The notes: a model not told the origin generated them from the letters alone. A stretch of DNA of 64,000 bases from Psychrobacter sp. BI730 (GCF_013414195.1 NZ_JAATTV010000015.1:1-64000); one strand, 5' to 3'; positions 40,440 to 51,393 are shown, numbered from the stretch's first letter. Numbers and translations are program-made.

Positions 40440-41015
40440 CTACTTGATCAAATTAATAATGGTTTTAAACGCAGGATCTTCGCTGCTACGGCACAGCTCA
40501 AATAAGATTGATTCGACAGTACTGATTACCCCGCCCGCACGGCGAATACGACGAATTGCTTGCTTTTTATCATAAGGAAAACGAGATCCCACCGCGTCGC
40601 CAATGATGACAGGCTGCATACCATTATCCAATAAATCCAGGGCCGTCTGCATAATACAGACATGAGCCTCAGCACCAAAAAGCAGAACAGTACTACGGTT
40701 CTGCTGCGCTAGATGGTGCCATGAATCATTATTATCACAGGCACTAAAAGTAACCTTTTCAAAGCTCTTGGCATTATCTCCTTCAAGTACGTCGCGCAGC
40801 TCTGGTAAGGTATCGCCCAAGCCCTTTTTATATTGTTCATTGAGCATGATTGGAATATTGAGCGCTTGCAGCCCTTTAATCAAGGTAACGGTTTTTTTGA
40901 CGATATTTTCGTGGTCATAGATATGCGGCGTTAAGCGTTCTTGCACATCGACAATCATCGCTTGGGTATTCTCACGAGCGATTCGATAGGTGCGATCATT
41001 AATCATAGTAGACAT
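40440..41015 (-). CDS. Isochorismatase-family cysteine hydrolase
   Basis: A 191-residue hydrolase. The catalytic set is Asp23 in AMIVDVQERL, a Lys in AKSFEKVTFSAC and the Cys in LLFGAEAHVCIMQTA, arranged as in nicotinamidase/isochorismatase-fold proteins and most like the YcaC-type group of unknown substrate. The ATG at 41015 (MSTMINDRT) sits behind an excellent AAGGAG; the in-frame extension to 41090 is not supported. It lies downstream of fadBA but after that operon's terminator. Confidence 0.88.
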   Translation of the reverse strand: MSTMINDRTYRIARENTQAMIVDVQERLTPHIYDHENIVKKTVTLIKGLQALNIPIMLNEQYKKGLGDTLPELRDVLEGDNAKSFEKVTFSACDNNDSWHHLAQQNRSTVLLFGAEAHVCIMQTALDLLDNGMQPVIIGDAVGSRFPYDKKQAIRRIRRAGGVISTVESILFELCRSSEDPAFKTIINLIK

Positions 41016-41206
41016 AGTACACTCCTTGTACGGCTGACAGTTGCAACTAAAAACTATTTTAGAATTATCATAAACAGTGCCATGGTTCATGTTTCTCTTA
41101 TTTAGTCATAGTTTCATGAATGCGTCAATGGAGATAATTTTTAATCGCTGTAATACTGTGTTTTTTGAATCCGTGTTTTATTAGCTTACCAACCATTAAT
41201 TTAACC

Positions 41207-41245
41207 TATAAAAAAACCTCCAGCCGTTATGACTAGAGGTTTTTC
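41207..41245 (-). terminator. Terminator after fadA
   Basis: AAAAACCTC pairs with GAGGTTTTT around a loop with CCGTTATGAC, T-run on the minus strand. It separates fadBA from the isochorismatase-like gene. Confidence 0.8.
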
Positions 41246-41300
41246 GTTAGCGAGTAGCTATTTATTAAGTGTTCAAATAATCTTGTTTATATAAATAAGA

Positions 41301-42518
<1,218 letters not shown>

Positions 42519-42703
42519 TTACGACTATTACCTTGTTAATCCCACTCAAAGTACAATAGGTACATTTGCGCTTGATTTACTCGTAATAGTCTTAAACTGA
42601 ATCAACTATGATCGTACGTTCGCTATTGGAGACGATTCATGTCTCAATTGCTTTCATGCAAAATAGCAAACGTACTGCACTTCATCCTAGTAATGACTGA
42701 CTA

Positions 42704-44863
42704 TTACGCTGTTGCGTAAAAAGTCTCGCCTGCGGCTGCCATGTCGCGAATCTTTTGTGGCGCTTCATAAGCTTTGCCAAGATGTGCGTATTTTTCACAT
42801 AGTGCCAAGTAGTTATCTAGACCCATTTGGTCGATATAACGGCATGGGCCACCACGGAATGGAGGGAAACCTACGCCCATAATCATCGCCATATCGGCCT
42901 CGCTTGGCGTACTCACGATGTTGTCTTCTAAGCAGCGTACTGTTTCATTACAGAAGGCTAACATAGTGCGGTCGATGATCGCTTGATCATCAAACTCTTG
43001 TTTTTCACTGTCTGTTGTGGTTTTTAGCAGCTCATAAGTGGCTTCATCAGCAACTTTCTTTGGCTTGCCGCGCTTGTCCATTTCATACTTATAGAAACCA
43101 ACACCGTTTTTCTGACCTAGACGCTCGTTCTCATATAGATACTGAATCGCACCTTTATAATCAGGCTTCATACGATCTGGGAAACCATCTGCCATCACTG
43201 CTGCGCCATGTACGCCCGTATCTAGACCAACTACGTCGATTAGGTATGCAGGACCCATTGGCCAGCCGAATTTTTCCATAACTTTATCGACATGAGCAAA
43301 ATCAGCACCTTGCTTCAGTAGCAAGTCAAACGCGCCAAAGTATGGGAACAATACACGGTTTACGAGGAAACCTGGGCAGTCGTTAACTACTACTGGCACT
43401 TTACCCATTTTAGAAGCAAGGGCAACCGTAGTCGCGATGGCTTCTTCAGATGATTTCTCACCGCGGATAACTTCTACCAATGGCATACGATGTACTGGGT
43501 TGAAGAAATGCATACCAACGAAGTTTTCTGGACGCTCAAGCGCTTCTGCTAGGAACGTAATAGAGATGGTCGAGGTGTTTGACGCTAGGATACAATCGTC
43601 TTTTACTAGACCTTCTACTTCTTTAAGTACCGCACGCTTCACGTTTGGATTTTCTACGACCGCTTCGATAACGATGTCAGTTTCAGCAAAATCACCATAG
43701 TTCAAAGTAGGACGGATACGGCTTAAGGTTTCACCCATTTTTGCTGGGGTCATCTTGCCGCGTTCTACCATTTTGCCAAGCAGTTTGCTTGCTTCGCCCA
43801 TACCAAGGTCTAATTGCTCAGACTTGATATCTTTCATGATGATTGGCAAGCCTTTGCTGGCTGCTTGATAAGCAATACCGCCACCCATGATACCAGCGCC
43901 TAGTACAGCGGCTTCGTTGATGTCATGTGCTTGTTTGCTATGCTGTTTTGCTAACTTTTTAACTAATTGATCGTTTAAGAACAAACCAACCAAGCTTTCT
44001 GCTTGTGGGGTTTTAGCCGCTTTTGCAAAACCAGCCGCTTCTACTTCGATTGCTTTGTCACGTGATAAATTAACGTGCTTTTCAATCGTTTCGATAGCGA
44101 TTGCTGGTGCTGGGTATTGCTTAGGATTGGCTTTAGCGAAAATAGCACCTTTGGCACTGTTGAACGCCATCGCTTGCTCAAGCTGGTTTAGCTTAACTGG
44201 AGCCAATTTCTCTTCACGTTTTGCTTTCCAATCAAGCTCACCTGAGATACATTTTTTGACTAGGTCAATTGCTGCATCTTGCAAGTCATCAGCAGGAACC
44301 GTCGCATCAACCAAGCCTAGTTTTAATGCTGCCAATGCTTTCTTTGGGCTACCAGTCGCGATCAGCTCAAGTGCGTTATCGATACCGATGATACGCGTAC
44401 TACGAACTGTACCGCCGAAACCTGGGAAGATACCTAGCTGAGTTTCTGGCAAACCGATGATGGCTTTGTCACTCATGACACGGTATTCACAAACCAAAGT
44501 CATTTCACAACCGCCGCCCATTGCCGCGCCATTGATAGCCGCAACTTTAGGGAATGGTAGGTCTTCAAAACGATTGAAAGCGTCATTAACATGAACGACC
44601 CAATCTTTGATCTCGCTTTCTGATTTTTTGAAAGAACCGACGAATTCTGTGATATCAGCACCAGCGATAAACACGCCTTTGGCTGAAGTAACGATAAGAC
44701 CTTTTACGTTGTCGGCTTTTTCTAACGCACTAACTGCTTCACCAAACTGCTTGTTGGTTTCGGCATCAAATTTGTTCACGCTCTCATTTTCGGCGTTGTA
44801 CTGCATGTTGGCGATGCCATCCTCTAGCATTGTCACCGTGATGCGATTTCCTTGGTATACCAT
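42704..44863 (-). CDS. fadB: Fatty acid oxidation complex alpha subunit
   Basis: A 719-residue multifunctional enzyme. The N-terminal crotonase domain (about 1-190) has the enoyl-CoA oxyanion pattern [13 protein letters not shown] and [19 protein letters not shown]. The 3-hydroxyacyl-CoA dehydrogenase begins near residue 310 with [19 protein letters not shown], and [19 protein letters not shown] carries the catalytic His. Length and order match E. coli FadB. It is the first gene of fadBA. The upstream gap is long (866 bases). Confidence 0.97.
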   Translation of the reverse strand: MVYQGNRITVTMLEDGIANMQYNAENESVNKFDAETNKQFGEAVSALEKADNVKGLIVTSAKGVFIAGADITEFVGSFKKSESEIKDWVVHVNDAFNRFEDLPFPKVAAINGAAMGGGCEMTLVCEYRVMSDKAIIGLPETQLGIFPGFGGTVRSTRIIGIDNALELIATGSPKKALAALKLGLVDATVPADDLQDAAIDLVKKCISGELDWKAKREEKLAPVKLNQLEQAMAFNSAKGAIFAKANPKQYPAPAIAIETIEKHVNLSRDKAIEVEAAGFAKAAKTPQAESLVGLFLNDQLVKKLAKQHSKQAHDINEAAVLGAGIMGGGIAYQAASKGLPIIMKDIKSEQLDLGMGEASKLLGKMVERGKMTPAKMGETLSRIRPTLNYGDFAETDIVIEAVVENPNVKRAVLKEVEGLVKDDCILASNTSTISITFLAEALERPENFVGMHFFNPVHRMPLVEVIRGEKSSEEAIATTVALASKMGKVPVVVNDCPGFLVNRVLFPYFGAFDLLLKQGADFAHVDKVMEKFGWPMGPAYLIDVVGLDTGVHGAAVMADGFPDRMKPDYKGAIQYLYENERLGQKNGVGFYKYEMDKRGKPKKVADEATYELLKTTTDSEKQEFDDQAIIDRTMLAFCNETVRCLEDNIVSTPSEADMAMIMGVGFPPFRGGPCRYIDQMGLDNYLALCEKYAHLGKAYEAPQKIRDMAAAGETFYATA

Positions 44864-45729
44864 TTGAAACTCCTTTCTATATAACGAAAGCTACGTTTTG
44901 AATTAAAATAAATAGCCAGTTACTGTTAGTAAAATGGGTAATAGCACTGTGCGCTTGTCATGTTATAAAGACAAACATATAACCAGCTCACAAGTGAAGA
45001 TGTCTTTATTATCCAGCGTTCATCATGATGCACGTATTTTGCGTCTCTTGCATGACATCATATGACGCTTCATTTATATACTGCTGTTGCAGGTACTGAT
45101 GTTCAAAATATTGACTGAGACTTGGTCTAACACTCGGTATCGACGATTGAACATCCTGAGAAAAAACCCAGTAGGGTCATCATCAGACCATTTTCACGTC
45201 AATTAGTGTAGGGGATTATGCCCCTAACTGTCACAAGCTAATACCATACTCGCAAGTCACTCTTAAATCACTTGCAAGCATTTACCTTGCGCTAAAAGTG
45301 TTTTAGTGAATAAATGTATACTGAATTGTTAATTTAGATTTATTTCGTGTTGTTGGCTCAATGCACGATATCTTTAGAATGATAGTCCGTTAGCGCTACT
45401 TAATAAGTGCCAATTGATCGATGCTACTTGGTCAGTGCTAGTATTTAGTACCATTTTTCTACGGTAATAAGATGAACGTGCCAGCCTAGCTTGCTCTTTT
45501 ATCAGAACATATTCAACCAGAGAGTGACATCATCCATCGGTAACGAAATCTTGTCGTTATATTGCAGCTAAGATTGCACTGTTTTTAAATAAACTTCGGT
45601 AGAAAAACGCAAAAAACAATCAATTGATACCGTGTGTCACATAAGCGATAAGACCTATCATGCTACACTAATAGCGTTTTTATCTTATCCCTAATAAGTT
45701 TTACTGTATCCCTGATAAATGGTTGGATT
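44864..45729. other. Large divergent intergenic region between fadB and ispA
   Basis: No gene is seen in 866 bases. Noted structures are a 16-base direct repeat with three mismatches (GCTACTTAATAAGTGC at 45395-45410 and GCTACTTGGTCAGTGC at 45423-45438), and an inverted pair GCAAGT/ACTTGC at 45252-45257 and 45270-45275. ACTTGGTCTAACA at 45120-45132 faintly resembles half a FadR operator. The promoters of both genes must lie here. Confidence 0.4.
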
Positions 45730-46806
45730 ATGACTGTTTCCTTTACTTCTAGCACTACCTCTACTGGCGTTATCCCTTCTAACTTTGTCTCTTTTCAAAG
45801 CACTGAGCAGTTTCATGGTGCTGTGCGCGAGCAATTGGCGCAAGATATTGAGGTGTTGTTTGATTATGCCAAGCTTCCTAGCCCGCTAGTAGATGCCTGC
45901 CGTTATGTCATGACGGGTCAAGGCAAACTGGTACGCCCACTGATGGTTGCCAGCGCTTTTGCCAGTATTAATAGCAGTAATAATGAACGTACAGACGAGC
46001 TTAATGATGATATCGACACTCTCGATACTGATCTGGACGCGCTACTAGAAAACGACTCAGACTATGATATGTCGCGCCGTGCCGCATTGGCAGTAGAGCT
46101 ATTGCATACCTATTCGTTGGTGCATGATGATTTGCCGTGTATGGACGATGATGAGCTGCGCCGTGGGCAGCCGACCGCGCATATAGCCTTTGATGAAGCA
46201 ACGGCTCTGCTGGCAGGAGATGTATTGCAAACGCTAGCATTTGAAGTATTAACCGCAGAGATGCCAACTTTTTCGCCATTTAATGCAAATATCGCAAGTC
46301 AGCTCATGGCAATATTTGCGCCGCGCGCCAGACGCATGGTGTCGGGTCAAATGCTAGATCTCAATGCCGAAGCCAGCATCAGTATCGCGCAGAATGATTT
46401 GGAAGCCATCCACCGTGACAAGACAGGGGCATTGATTGAAGCGGCGATGCTCATGGGCGGCGTCTGTGCTGGTGCAACTGCCCCGCAGCGCATGGCATTG
46501 CAAGAATGCGCGCAACATATCGGTCTAGCGTTTCAAGTCCAAGACGATGTGCTAGACGTCACGATGACGACTGATACGCTTGGTAAGCCTGCGGGTAGCG
46601 ATGAAAAACTAGACAAATCTACCTATGTAAAACTAATGGGCGTCGATGAAGCGACCAGCTATGCGCAATCGCTGTTTAATGATGGGCGCGCTGCTATTAT
46701 GCGCGAAATGAGTAATGGTGATTTGAACAGTAGTACCGACAACATTGACACAGACAACGACGCACTATTGGCATTAATTGAGTGGCTCTGGTCGCGTAAA
46801 AATTAG
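45730..46806 (+). CDS. ispA: Farnesyl/polyprenyl diphosphate synthase
   Basis: A trans-prenyltransferase joining IPP to allylic diphosphates. The first aspartate-rich motif is HDDLPCMDDDELRRG (Asp133, Asp134, Asp139, with the four-residue spacing of bacterial FPP synthases), and the second is FQVQDDVLDVT. GKLVRPLM lies near residue 65. At 358 residues it is about 55 longer than E. coli IspA, partly from an acidic insertion at residues 81-112 and an Asp-rich tail. No dxs or xseB neighbour is present. Confidence 0.88.
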   Translation: MTVSFTSSTTSTGVIPSNFVSFQSTEQFHGAVREQLAQDIEVLFDYAKLPSPLVDACRYVMTGQGKLVRPLMVASAFASINSSNNERTDELNDDIDTLDTDLDALLENDSDYDMSRRAALAVELLHTYSLVHDDLPCMDDDELRRGQPTAHIAFDEATALLAGDVLQTLAFEVLTAEMPTFSPFNANIASQLMAIFAPRARRMVSGQMLDLNAEASISIAQNDLEAIHRDKTGALIEAAMLMGGVCAGATAPQRMALQECAQHIGLAFQVQDDVLDVTMTTDTLGKPAGSDEKLDKSTYVKLMGVDEATSYAQSLFNDGRAAIMREMSNGDLNSSTDNIDTDNDALLALIEWLWSRKN

Positions 46807-46877
46807 CTTGTCGAATAGCAGCTGAAAACAGATATCGTAGCAAACTTTATTACCCAAAACGGCAGTGAGTGGTCAAC

Positions 46878-47696
46878 ATGGACAGTTCCCCTACCCCGCG
46901 TATTTACCTTGGCACTGGTGGCTATAGCGATACCGACCTACTCGGTACGCTGTATCCTACTGGCACCAAGAAGACAGACTTCTTACGTGAGTATGCCAAG
47001 CAATACGGGGCGGTCGAGATCAACAGCAGCTTTTACGCACCTATCGGGCAAAAAGCCTTTGCAGGTATTGTTGATAAAGCTTATGTACAAGCCGACAGCC
47101 AGTTAAAGTTCGCCGTCAAACTGCATCAAGACTTTACTCATGCACGTAAAGGCACTGCCGAACACGCACAAGCATTTCTAAACGCCTTATCTCCGCTTAT
47201 CGAAGCAAATGCTCTAGCGCCATTATTACTCCAGTTCCCACACGGCTTTGATCGTACTCGCGAGCATCGTCTCTATCTGGCAGAGCTTGTCAGTTGGTTT
47301 CAAGACTATCCACTCGCCGTTGAGTTTCGTCATAACGGCTGGCACACACCGCAAGTGGTCGATAGCTTTCGGCGGCAAGGACTCATTTGGTGTAGTGTTG
47401 ATTACCCTAAGGTCAGCGGATTACCGCCGTCACGGTTGATATTCACTGAACGCACTGGCTATCTTCGGATGCATGGCAATAACCTAAACTGGTGGGATGC
47501 GATGAGTGCGGCCGATCGCCATGATTATCGCTATAGCGAAGCTGAGATGCAGGACTGGGCGCAAGCGATTGCTAATCAGCGTCAGCACTTTGATACGCTC
47601 TATATTTTCTTTCAAAATACCGTCAATGCACACGCTTATTATAATATTGCGATGCTGCGAGAAGCGTTGAGTCAGTTTGGGTTTGAGGTGCTATAG
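46878..47696 (+). CDS. DUF72 domain protein, YecE-like
   Basis: A 272-residue TIM-barrel-like protein of the DUF72 family, biochemical function unknown. Typical blocks are RIYLGTGGYSD, YAKQYGAVEINSSFY, FAVKLHQDFTH, PLLLQFPHGF, LAVEFRHNGWH, YLRMHGNN and YIFFQNTVNAHAYYN. The ATG at 46878 is preferred over a GTG nine bases earlier. It follows ispA by about 70 bases and may share its transcript. Confidence 0.88.
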   Translation: MDSSPTPRIYLGTGGYSDTDLLGTLYPTGTKKTDFLREYAKQYGAVEINSSFYAPIGQKAFAGIVDKAYVQADSQLKFAVKLHQDFTHARKGTAEHAQAFLNALSPLIEANALAPLLLQFPHGFDRTREHRLYLAELVSWFQDYPLAVEFRHNGWHTPQVVDSFRRQGLIWCSVDYPKVSGLPPSRLIFTERTGYLRMHGNNLNWWDAMSAADRHDYRYSEAEMQDWAQAIANQRQHFDTLYIFFQNTVNAHAYYNIAMLREALSQFGFEVL

Positions 47697-47750
47697 GCCT
47701 AACAATACAACAATATATAGTTGAAACATTAGTCTAAGGATTGAGAAAAA

Positions 47751-49115
47751 ATGCCCCATTTACACGATATGGAAGAATTGATAAGTAGCATCGAAGATAA
47801 TCAAGTTAAAGACTACATGAAAGAAGCTATGTCTTGTTATATGGCTAATGCATATAGAGCTTGTATTGTACTAACATATTTAGCTCTTTTTGATGATATT
47901 GTTAAGAAACTCGGTGAGCTTGGTAAAGTAAATAAAAAAGCAAAAAGAATATATGATGAAGCTCAAAATAAAATTCATGAACAAGACGTTTATGAGAACT
48001 ACTTAATTGAGCAACTAGCTTCAAACTCATTAATTCCCAAGCTAGACACTAGTTTTCTTAATATTCTTCGGCAGCTTAGGAATAAATCGGCTCATCCATC
48101 TGGACACAGTGCCTCAGCAGAAGAAGCTAGATTTGTATTCTATGAATCTATAAATCGCTTTTTATCTAAGCCTATACTTACCACTACTCAGTTAGTAGAC
48201 AATATTTTAGCTCGTTTAGATGATCAGCATTTTTTCCCATCAAGTAGCGTAAGCAAAATAGCTGATATCGTCAAAAAGGAAATACTAAATATTCATCAGG
48301 AAACATTTCCATATCTTGTTAATAAACTTTTAGATAAATATTTAAACTCTAACTCTGATCTTAATAAAAATTCCGGCTTTTTCTTAAATGGACTCGCCCA
48401 TTTAAAAGATGATCAACTGTCAAGCTGCTTGAAAAAATATGTTATAGAATCTAAATGTTCAGACTCAAAATGCTCAGGACTTATATTACAAATAGTATCA
48501 GTTAACGGTTCTCTGTTATTGAACTTAGAACCAGTTACTTACGATAGATTGAGATCTGTTATCTCCGAAAAAATAAAGAACTTAGATCTAACTTATAATG
48601 ACTCTGAACTCTCTCATCCATCTATGGTGTTGAGCTCTATACTAGAAAGCTGTGGCGAAAAATTCGTGATTAACCATTTTAAAGATCAATTGACTGAACT
48701 TTTTCAGAAAAACATTTTCAGTATTAGCTTCATATCACACATGTCAGGTAATAAAGAAATAACAAAACTTTATTTAGAAGAAGCATATATTCAGGCGGGG
48801 TCAGGTGATTATAATATAGCAAATAATTTTTCAAGAAATGTATCTGATATTGACAGCTATTTATCTGAATCATTAACAGAAGAACAAGCTTTCTTGCTCG
48901 TTGCTAACATAATGAAGGCAGCAGAATGGGGTGCATGGGCTGCTCAGTCCTTGAAAAGTTCAAAGTTTTCTTCAATTCCCAAAATAAGGAAGGCTTCTAT
49001 TGATTATCTTCAATACGATAAGGTAGCAGCTAAGGCTAATTACAAGGAGCTTGGACATAGTGATGAAGACTTTAATAATTTAGTTCATGAACAGCTTTTC
49101 GACCTTGATTCATAG
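47751..49115 (+). CDS. HEPN-motif protein of unknown function
   Basis: I do not recognise a named family. The first 140 residues look like a HEPN four-helix domain: MSCYMANAYRACIVLTYLAL is a typical first helix pair, and ILRQLRNKSAHPSG contains R110-N111-x3-H115, the R-x4-H motif of HEPN ribonucleases. The remaining 300 residues are predicted helical with no known motif. The DNA is clearly AT-richer than its neighbours (13 of 60 bases G+C at 48301-48360). It is a single gene beside a decayed sodB copy and an IS element, which points to transfer. A defence or toxin role is possible but unproven. Confidence 0.6.
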   Translation: MPHLHDMEELISSIEDNQVKDYMKEAMSCYMANAYRACIVLTYLALFDDIVKKLGELGKVNKKAKRIYDEAQNKIHEQDVYENYLIEQLASNSLIPKLDTSFLNILRQLRNKSAHPSGHSASAEEARFVFYESINRFLSKPILTTTQLVDNILARLDDQHFFPSSSVSKIADIVKKEILNIHQETFPYLVNKLLDKYLNSNSDLNKNSGFFLNGLAHLKDDQLSSCLKKYVIESKCSDSKCSGLILQIVSVNGSLLLNLEPVTYDRLRSVISEKIKNLDLTYNDSELSHPSMVLSSILESCGEKFVINHFKDQLTELFQKNIFSISFISHMSGNKEITKLYLEEAYIQAGSGDYNIANNFSRNVSDIDSYLSESLTEEQAFLLVANIMKAAEWGAWAAQSLKSSKFSSIPKIRKASIDYLQYDKVAAKANYKELGHSDEDFNNLVHEQLFDLDS

Positions 49116-49167
49116 TCAGCTTGCAATTATGGTTTAAAGACATGATAGCTCAAACTTATATATCAAA

Positions 49168-49198
49168 CTAAAAAAGGACACCTCACCGTGTCCTTTTC
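49168..49198 (+). terminator. Terminator after the HEPN-motif gene
   Basis: AAGGACAC pairs with GTGTCCTT around CTCACC, with an A-run before and T-run after. It is homologous to the terminator at 51336-51369 and belongs to the decayed sodB copy. Confidence 0.85.
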
Positions 49199-49314
49199 TT
49201 ATCCAAACCCTCAATAGCTAAAAACTCCCTTTCAACGCTAACCTCTTAACCTTTATGCTTTACATCTGCATAGACACAATAGATAAACTTATCTAAAAAC
49301 AAGCATACAGAATC
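49168..49314 (-). pseudogene. Decayed 3' end of a second sodB, with its 3' UTR and terminator
   Basis: The minus strand at 49226-49314 reads FLDKFIYCVYADVKHKG then a stop, against FLDKLVNWDYANAKYKG in intact SodB (9 of 17 residues identical); the next Gln codon has become TAA. In an ungapped hand alignment about two thirds of some 70 bases match, and many differences are G-to-A on the plus strand. Homology continues through the 3' UTR at the same length to a matching GGACACC hairpin. The rest of the gene is missing; the IS630 element lies just beyond. Confidence 0.8.
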
Positions 49315-49363
49315 GCTCTACTTATTCGTCTTGCACACTGGTAACTTATACCAATCCCAATAA

Positions 49364-49822
49364 TTAAAGTTGCGCCCAAGTACGAGTAGTTAAAGACCGA
49401 AACCTCTGTGGCTGTTTAAGCAGATTATTCCAAGCCAAGCAAGCAGCATCGACAATAGCCTCATAACTTTCATAACAACGATTAGATAGCTCATTTTGCT
49501 TAAGGTACTGCCATATTCTTTCAGAGGGATTAAGCTCAGGTGAGTAAGGCGGTAATCTAAGCATAGTGACATTGCCCTGATTCAAGCTTGGTTGATGCCA
49601 CAATGCACCGTCCATCACTACGACCGCATGGCGTCCTTTTGGTACGGCTTTACTAATCTCAAGCATATGCAATAACATTGTATGTTTATTGACTGAAGGC
49701 AATACTAAACCTACCGCCTCTGCTGTCGCTGGACAAAAGGCACCAAACAGATAAGCGGAATTAAACTGCTGCTGCTTGATCAGTCGAGGTCGCTCACCGC
49801 GGTAATGCCAAACTCTGGTCAA
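49364..49822 (-). CDS. IS630 transposase, catalytic ORF B
   Basis: The DDE catalytic half. VVVMDGALWH carries the second Asp and LNPSERIWQYLK the Glu, in the IS630 pattern. The first Asp (DIWFQDETRIG) lies before this ATG: the same frame is open without a stop back to 49924, so the true product begins in ORF A and shifts frame. As written (152 residues) the ORF alone would be inactive. Confidence 0.85.
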   Translation of the reverse strand: MTRVWHYRGERPRLIKQQQFNSAYLFGAFCPATAEAVGLVLPSVNKHTMLLHMLEISKAVPKGRHAVVVMDGALWHQPSLNQGNVTMLRLPPYSPELNPSERIWQYLKQNELSNRCYESYEAIVDAACLAWNNLLKQPQRFRSLTTRTWAQL

Positions 49823-49914
49823 TGACCCTTGTTGTCCTATTCGAGTTTCATCTTGGAACCATATATCTACGTGATCTAGGCTTACCTCAGTAGGTAGGGA
49901 CGCCTCAACCTGTG

Positions 49915-50400
49915 CTATAAAGTTTTTTTAAAAGCGTCTTGAGCTTGTGGGTCTGCTTTTGGATGCTGACTACGAGCACTTATCCAACTCATATCAATAC
50001 GTTTAAGCAGCTCGTAGATACCATTGACGGTATAGTGGGCGTTGTAATGTTCTTTAGCCAATTGCTGAATATCTTTACCGGTCAAACGACCGCCAGCTCG
50101 CTTGTCTTGTTCAGAGACTATCATGGCTTTAAAAGCGTCTGTGTCTGCTTCTGCCAGTTTACTATGCCGACCTTTGCGATGACGATCATAGAGACTCTCA
50201 AGTCCTCGTTCATGATATCGTTTCAAGGTACGCCTGGCAGTTTGAGGGTGAATACAAAGATCTTTGGCAATATCGTTAGTGGCTTTGCCTATACTATATT
50301 GGTATAAGATAAGCAGGCGTAGGCGGGCTCTGGGGTTACTCTCGGTCTTTGAGTGTTTGCCAAAGTCATGCTCTTCTAGGTTATGGATTGGTATAGTCAT
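49915..50400 (-). CDS. IS630 transposase, DNA-binding ORF A
   Basis: This 161-residue N-terminal half holds tandem helix-turn-helix regions: IGKATNDIAKDLCIHPQTARRTLKRY near residues 37-62, then a winged-helix stretch TGKDIQQLAKEHYNAHYTVNGIYELL. It ends at a run of seven A (49929-49923, minus strand), where a -1 shift enters the ORF B frame: ...AFKK then NFIAQVEA. This may be programmed frameshifting, known in IS630-type elements, or a simple inactivating deletion. Confidence 0.85.
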   Translation of the reverse strand: MTIPIHNLEEHDFGKHSKTESNPRARLRLLILYQYSIGKATNDIAKDLCIHPQTARRTLKRYHERGLESLYDRHRKGRHSKLAEADTDAFKAMIVSEQDKRAGGRLTGKDIQQLAKEHYNAHYTVNGIYELLKRIDMSWISARSQHPKADPQAQDAFKKTL

Positions 50401-50517
50401 AAGTGGATTATACTATATATTTTGGGTTTGGTATTATAATCCTATGAATCAAAAAATATCAGTCAAAACGCAATATAAGCGTACTGATATTCACTTATAC
50501 TATTGGAGAAAGTATCG

Positions 50518-51258
50518 ATGACAACACTAAAAAATAAAGTCGCGATTGTAACCGGTTCATCAAAAGGTATCGGCGCACAGATAGCCTTATCACTTGCAGA
50601 ATCAGGGGCTAAAACCGTCATTAATTATGCAAATGATGATTCAGCAGCCAATGATATCGTAAGTCAGATTAAATCCGCATGCGGTGAAGCCATTGCCGTT
50701 CAAGCTGATGTCAGCAATACCAAGCAAGTCGAAGCAATGTTTGATGCCACTATCAGCGCGTTTGGTAAGCCAGATATTTTGGTCAATAGCGCAGGTATAA
50801 TGATTAATAAACCCATTGCCGAGACCACCGATGAAGACTTTGACCGTATATTTGCTATCAATGTAAAAGGCACGTTCAATACATTGCGTGAAGCCGCGAC
50901 TAAACTCAATGACGGTGGTCGTGTTGTAAACCTCTCAAGTACGACCACTCGTATGCTGCTACCTAGTTACGGCACCTACTGTGCTACCAAAGGTGCCATA
51001 GATCAGCTGACCAGAATCTTCTCTAAAGAAGTTGGCGCGCGAGGAATTACAGTCAATGCAGTCTCTCCTGGCCCTACTGACACTGAGCTATTTCATCAAG
51101 GTAAAGCAGATGAAACGGTAGAGAGACTTGCTAGCATGTCACCGTTTAATCGTATCGGTGAACCAGTCGATATTGCTCATGTGGTAGCATTTTTGGTCAG
51201 TGAAGAAGCCGCTTGGGTTACTGGACAAAATATCGGCGCAAATGGCGGTATCGCCTAA
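50518..51258 (+). CDS. SDR family oxidoreductase
   Basis: A short-chain dehydrogenase of 246 residues. The NAD(P) site is VTGSSKGIGAQIA, with NSAG at the strand-4 turn. The catalytic Ser lies in NLSSTTTRM and Tyr-Lys in YCATKGA. VSPGPTDTEL and the C-terminal VTGQNIGANGG fit the classical family, most like 3-oxoacyl-ACP reductase-type enzymes. The ATG at 50518 is preferred, behind GGAGAAAG; an earlier in-frame ATG at 50503 is within the upstream region. It stands alone between the IS element and sodB, substrate unknown. Confidence 0.88.
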   Translation: MTTLKNKVAIVTGSSKGIGAQIALSLAESGAKTVINYANDDSAANDIVSQIKSACGEAIAVQADVSNTKQVEAMFDATISAFGKPDILVNSAGIMINKPIAETTDEDFDRIFAINVKGTFNTLREAATKLNDGGRVVNLSSTTTRMLLPSYGTYCATKGAIDQLTRIFSKEVGARGITVNAVSPGPTDTELFHQGKADETVERLASMSPFNRIGEPVDIAHVVAFLVSEEAAWVTGQNIGANGGIA

Positions 51259-51335
51259 TATCGTAATGGCGATGCTCTATCAAAAATATGTTTTAATCAA
51301 ATATCGAAATAGAAAGCTATATAGAAAGCTACCAC

Positions 51336-51369
51336 AAAAAAAAGGACACCTCGCGGTGTCCCTTTTTTC
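51336..51369. terminator. Bidirectional terminator between the SDR gene and sodB
   Basis: GGACACC pairs with GGTGTCC around TCGC, with A-runs and T-runs on either side. The decayed copy is at 49168-49198. Confidence 0.9.
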
Positions 51370-51393
51370 AATCAAATACCTAGTCGTTAAAGA

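Larger units (their letters stand above)
49351..50431 (-). mobile_element. IS630-family insertion sequence
   Basis: A 1,081-base element with imperfect terminal inverted repeats: the left end begins CCAATCCCAA and the right end, read inward, CCAAACCCAA (15 of the first 20 bases match). TA lies directly outside both ends, as expected for the TA target duplication of IS630/Tc1 elements. It encodes one transposase split into two frames. It is inserted between the decayed sodB copy and the SDR gene. Confidence 0.88.
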
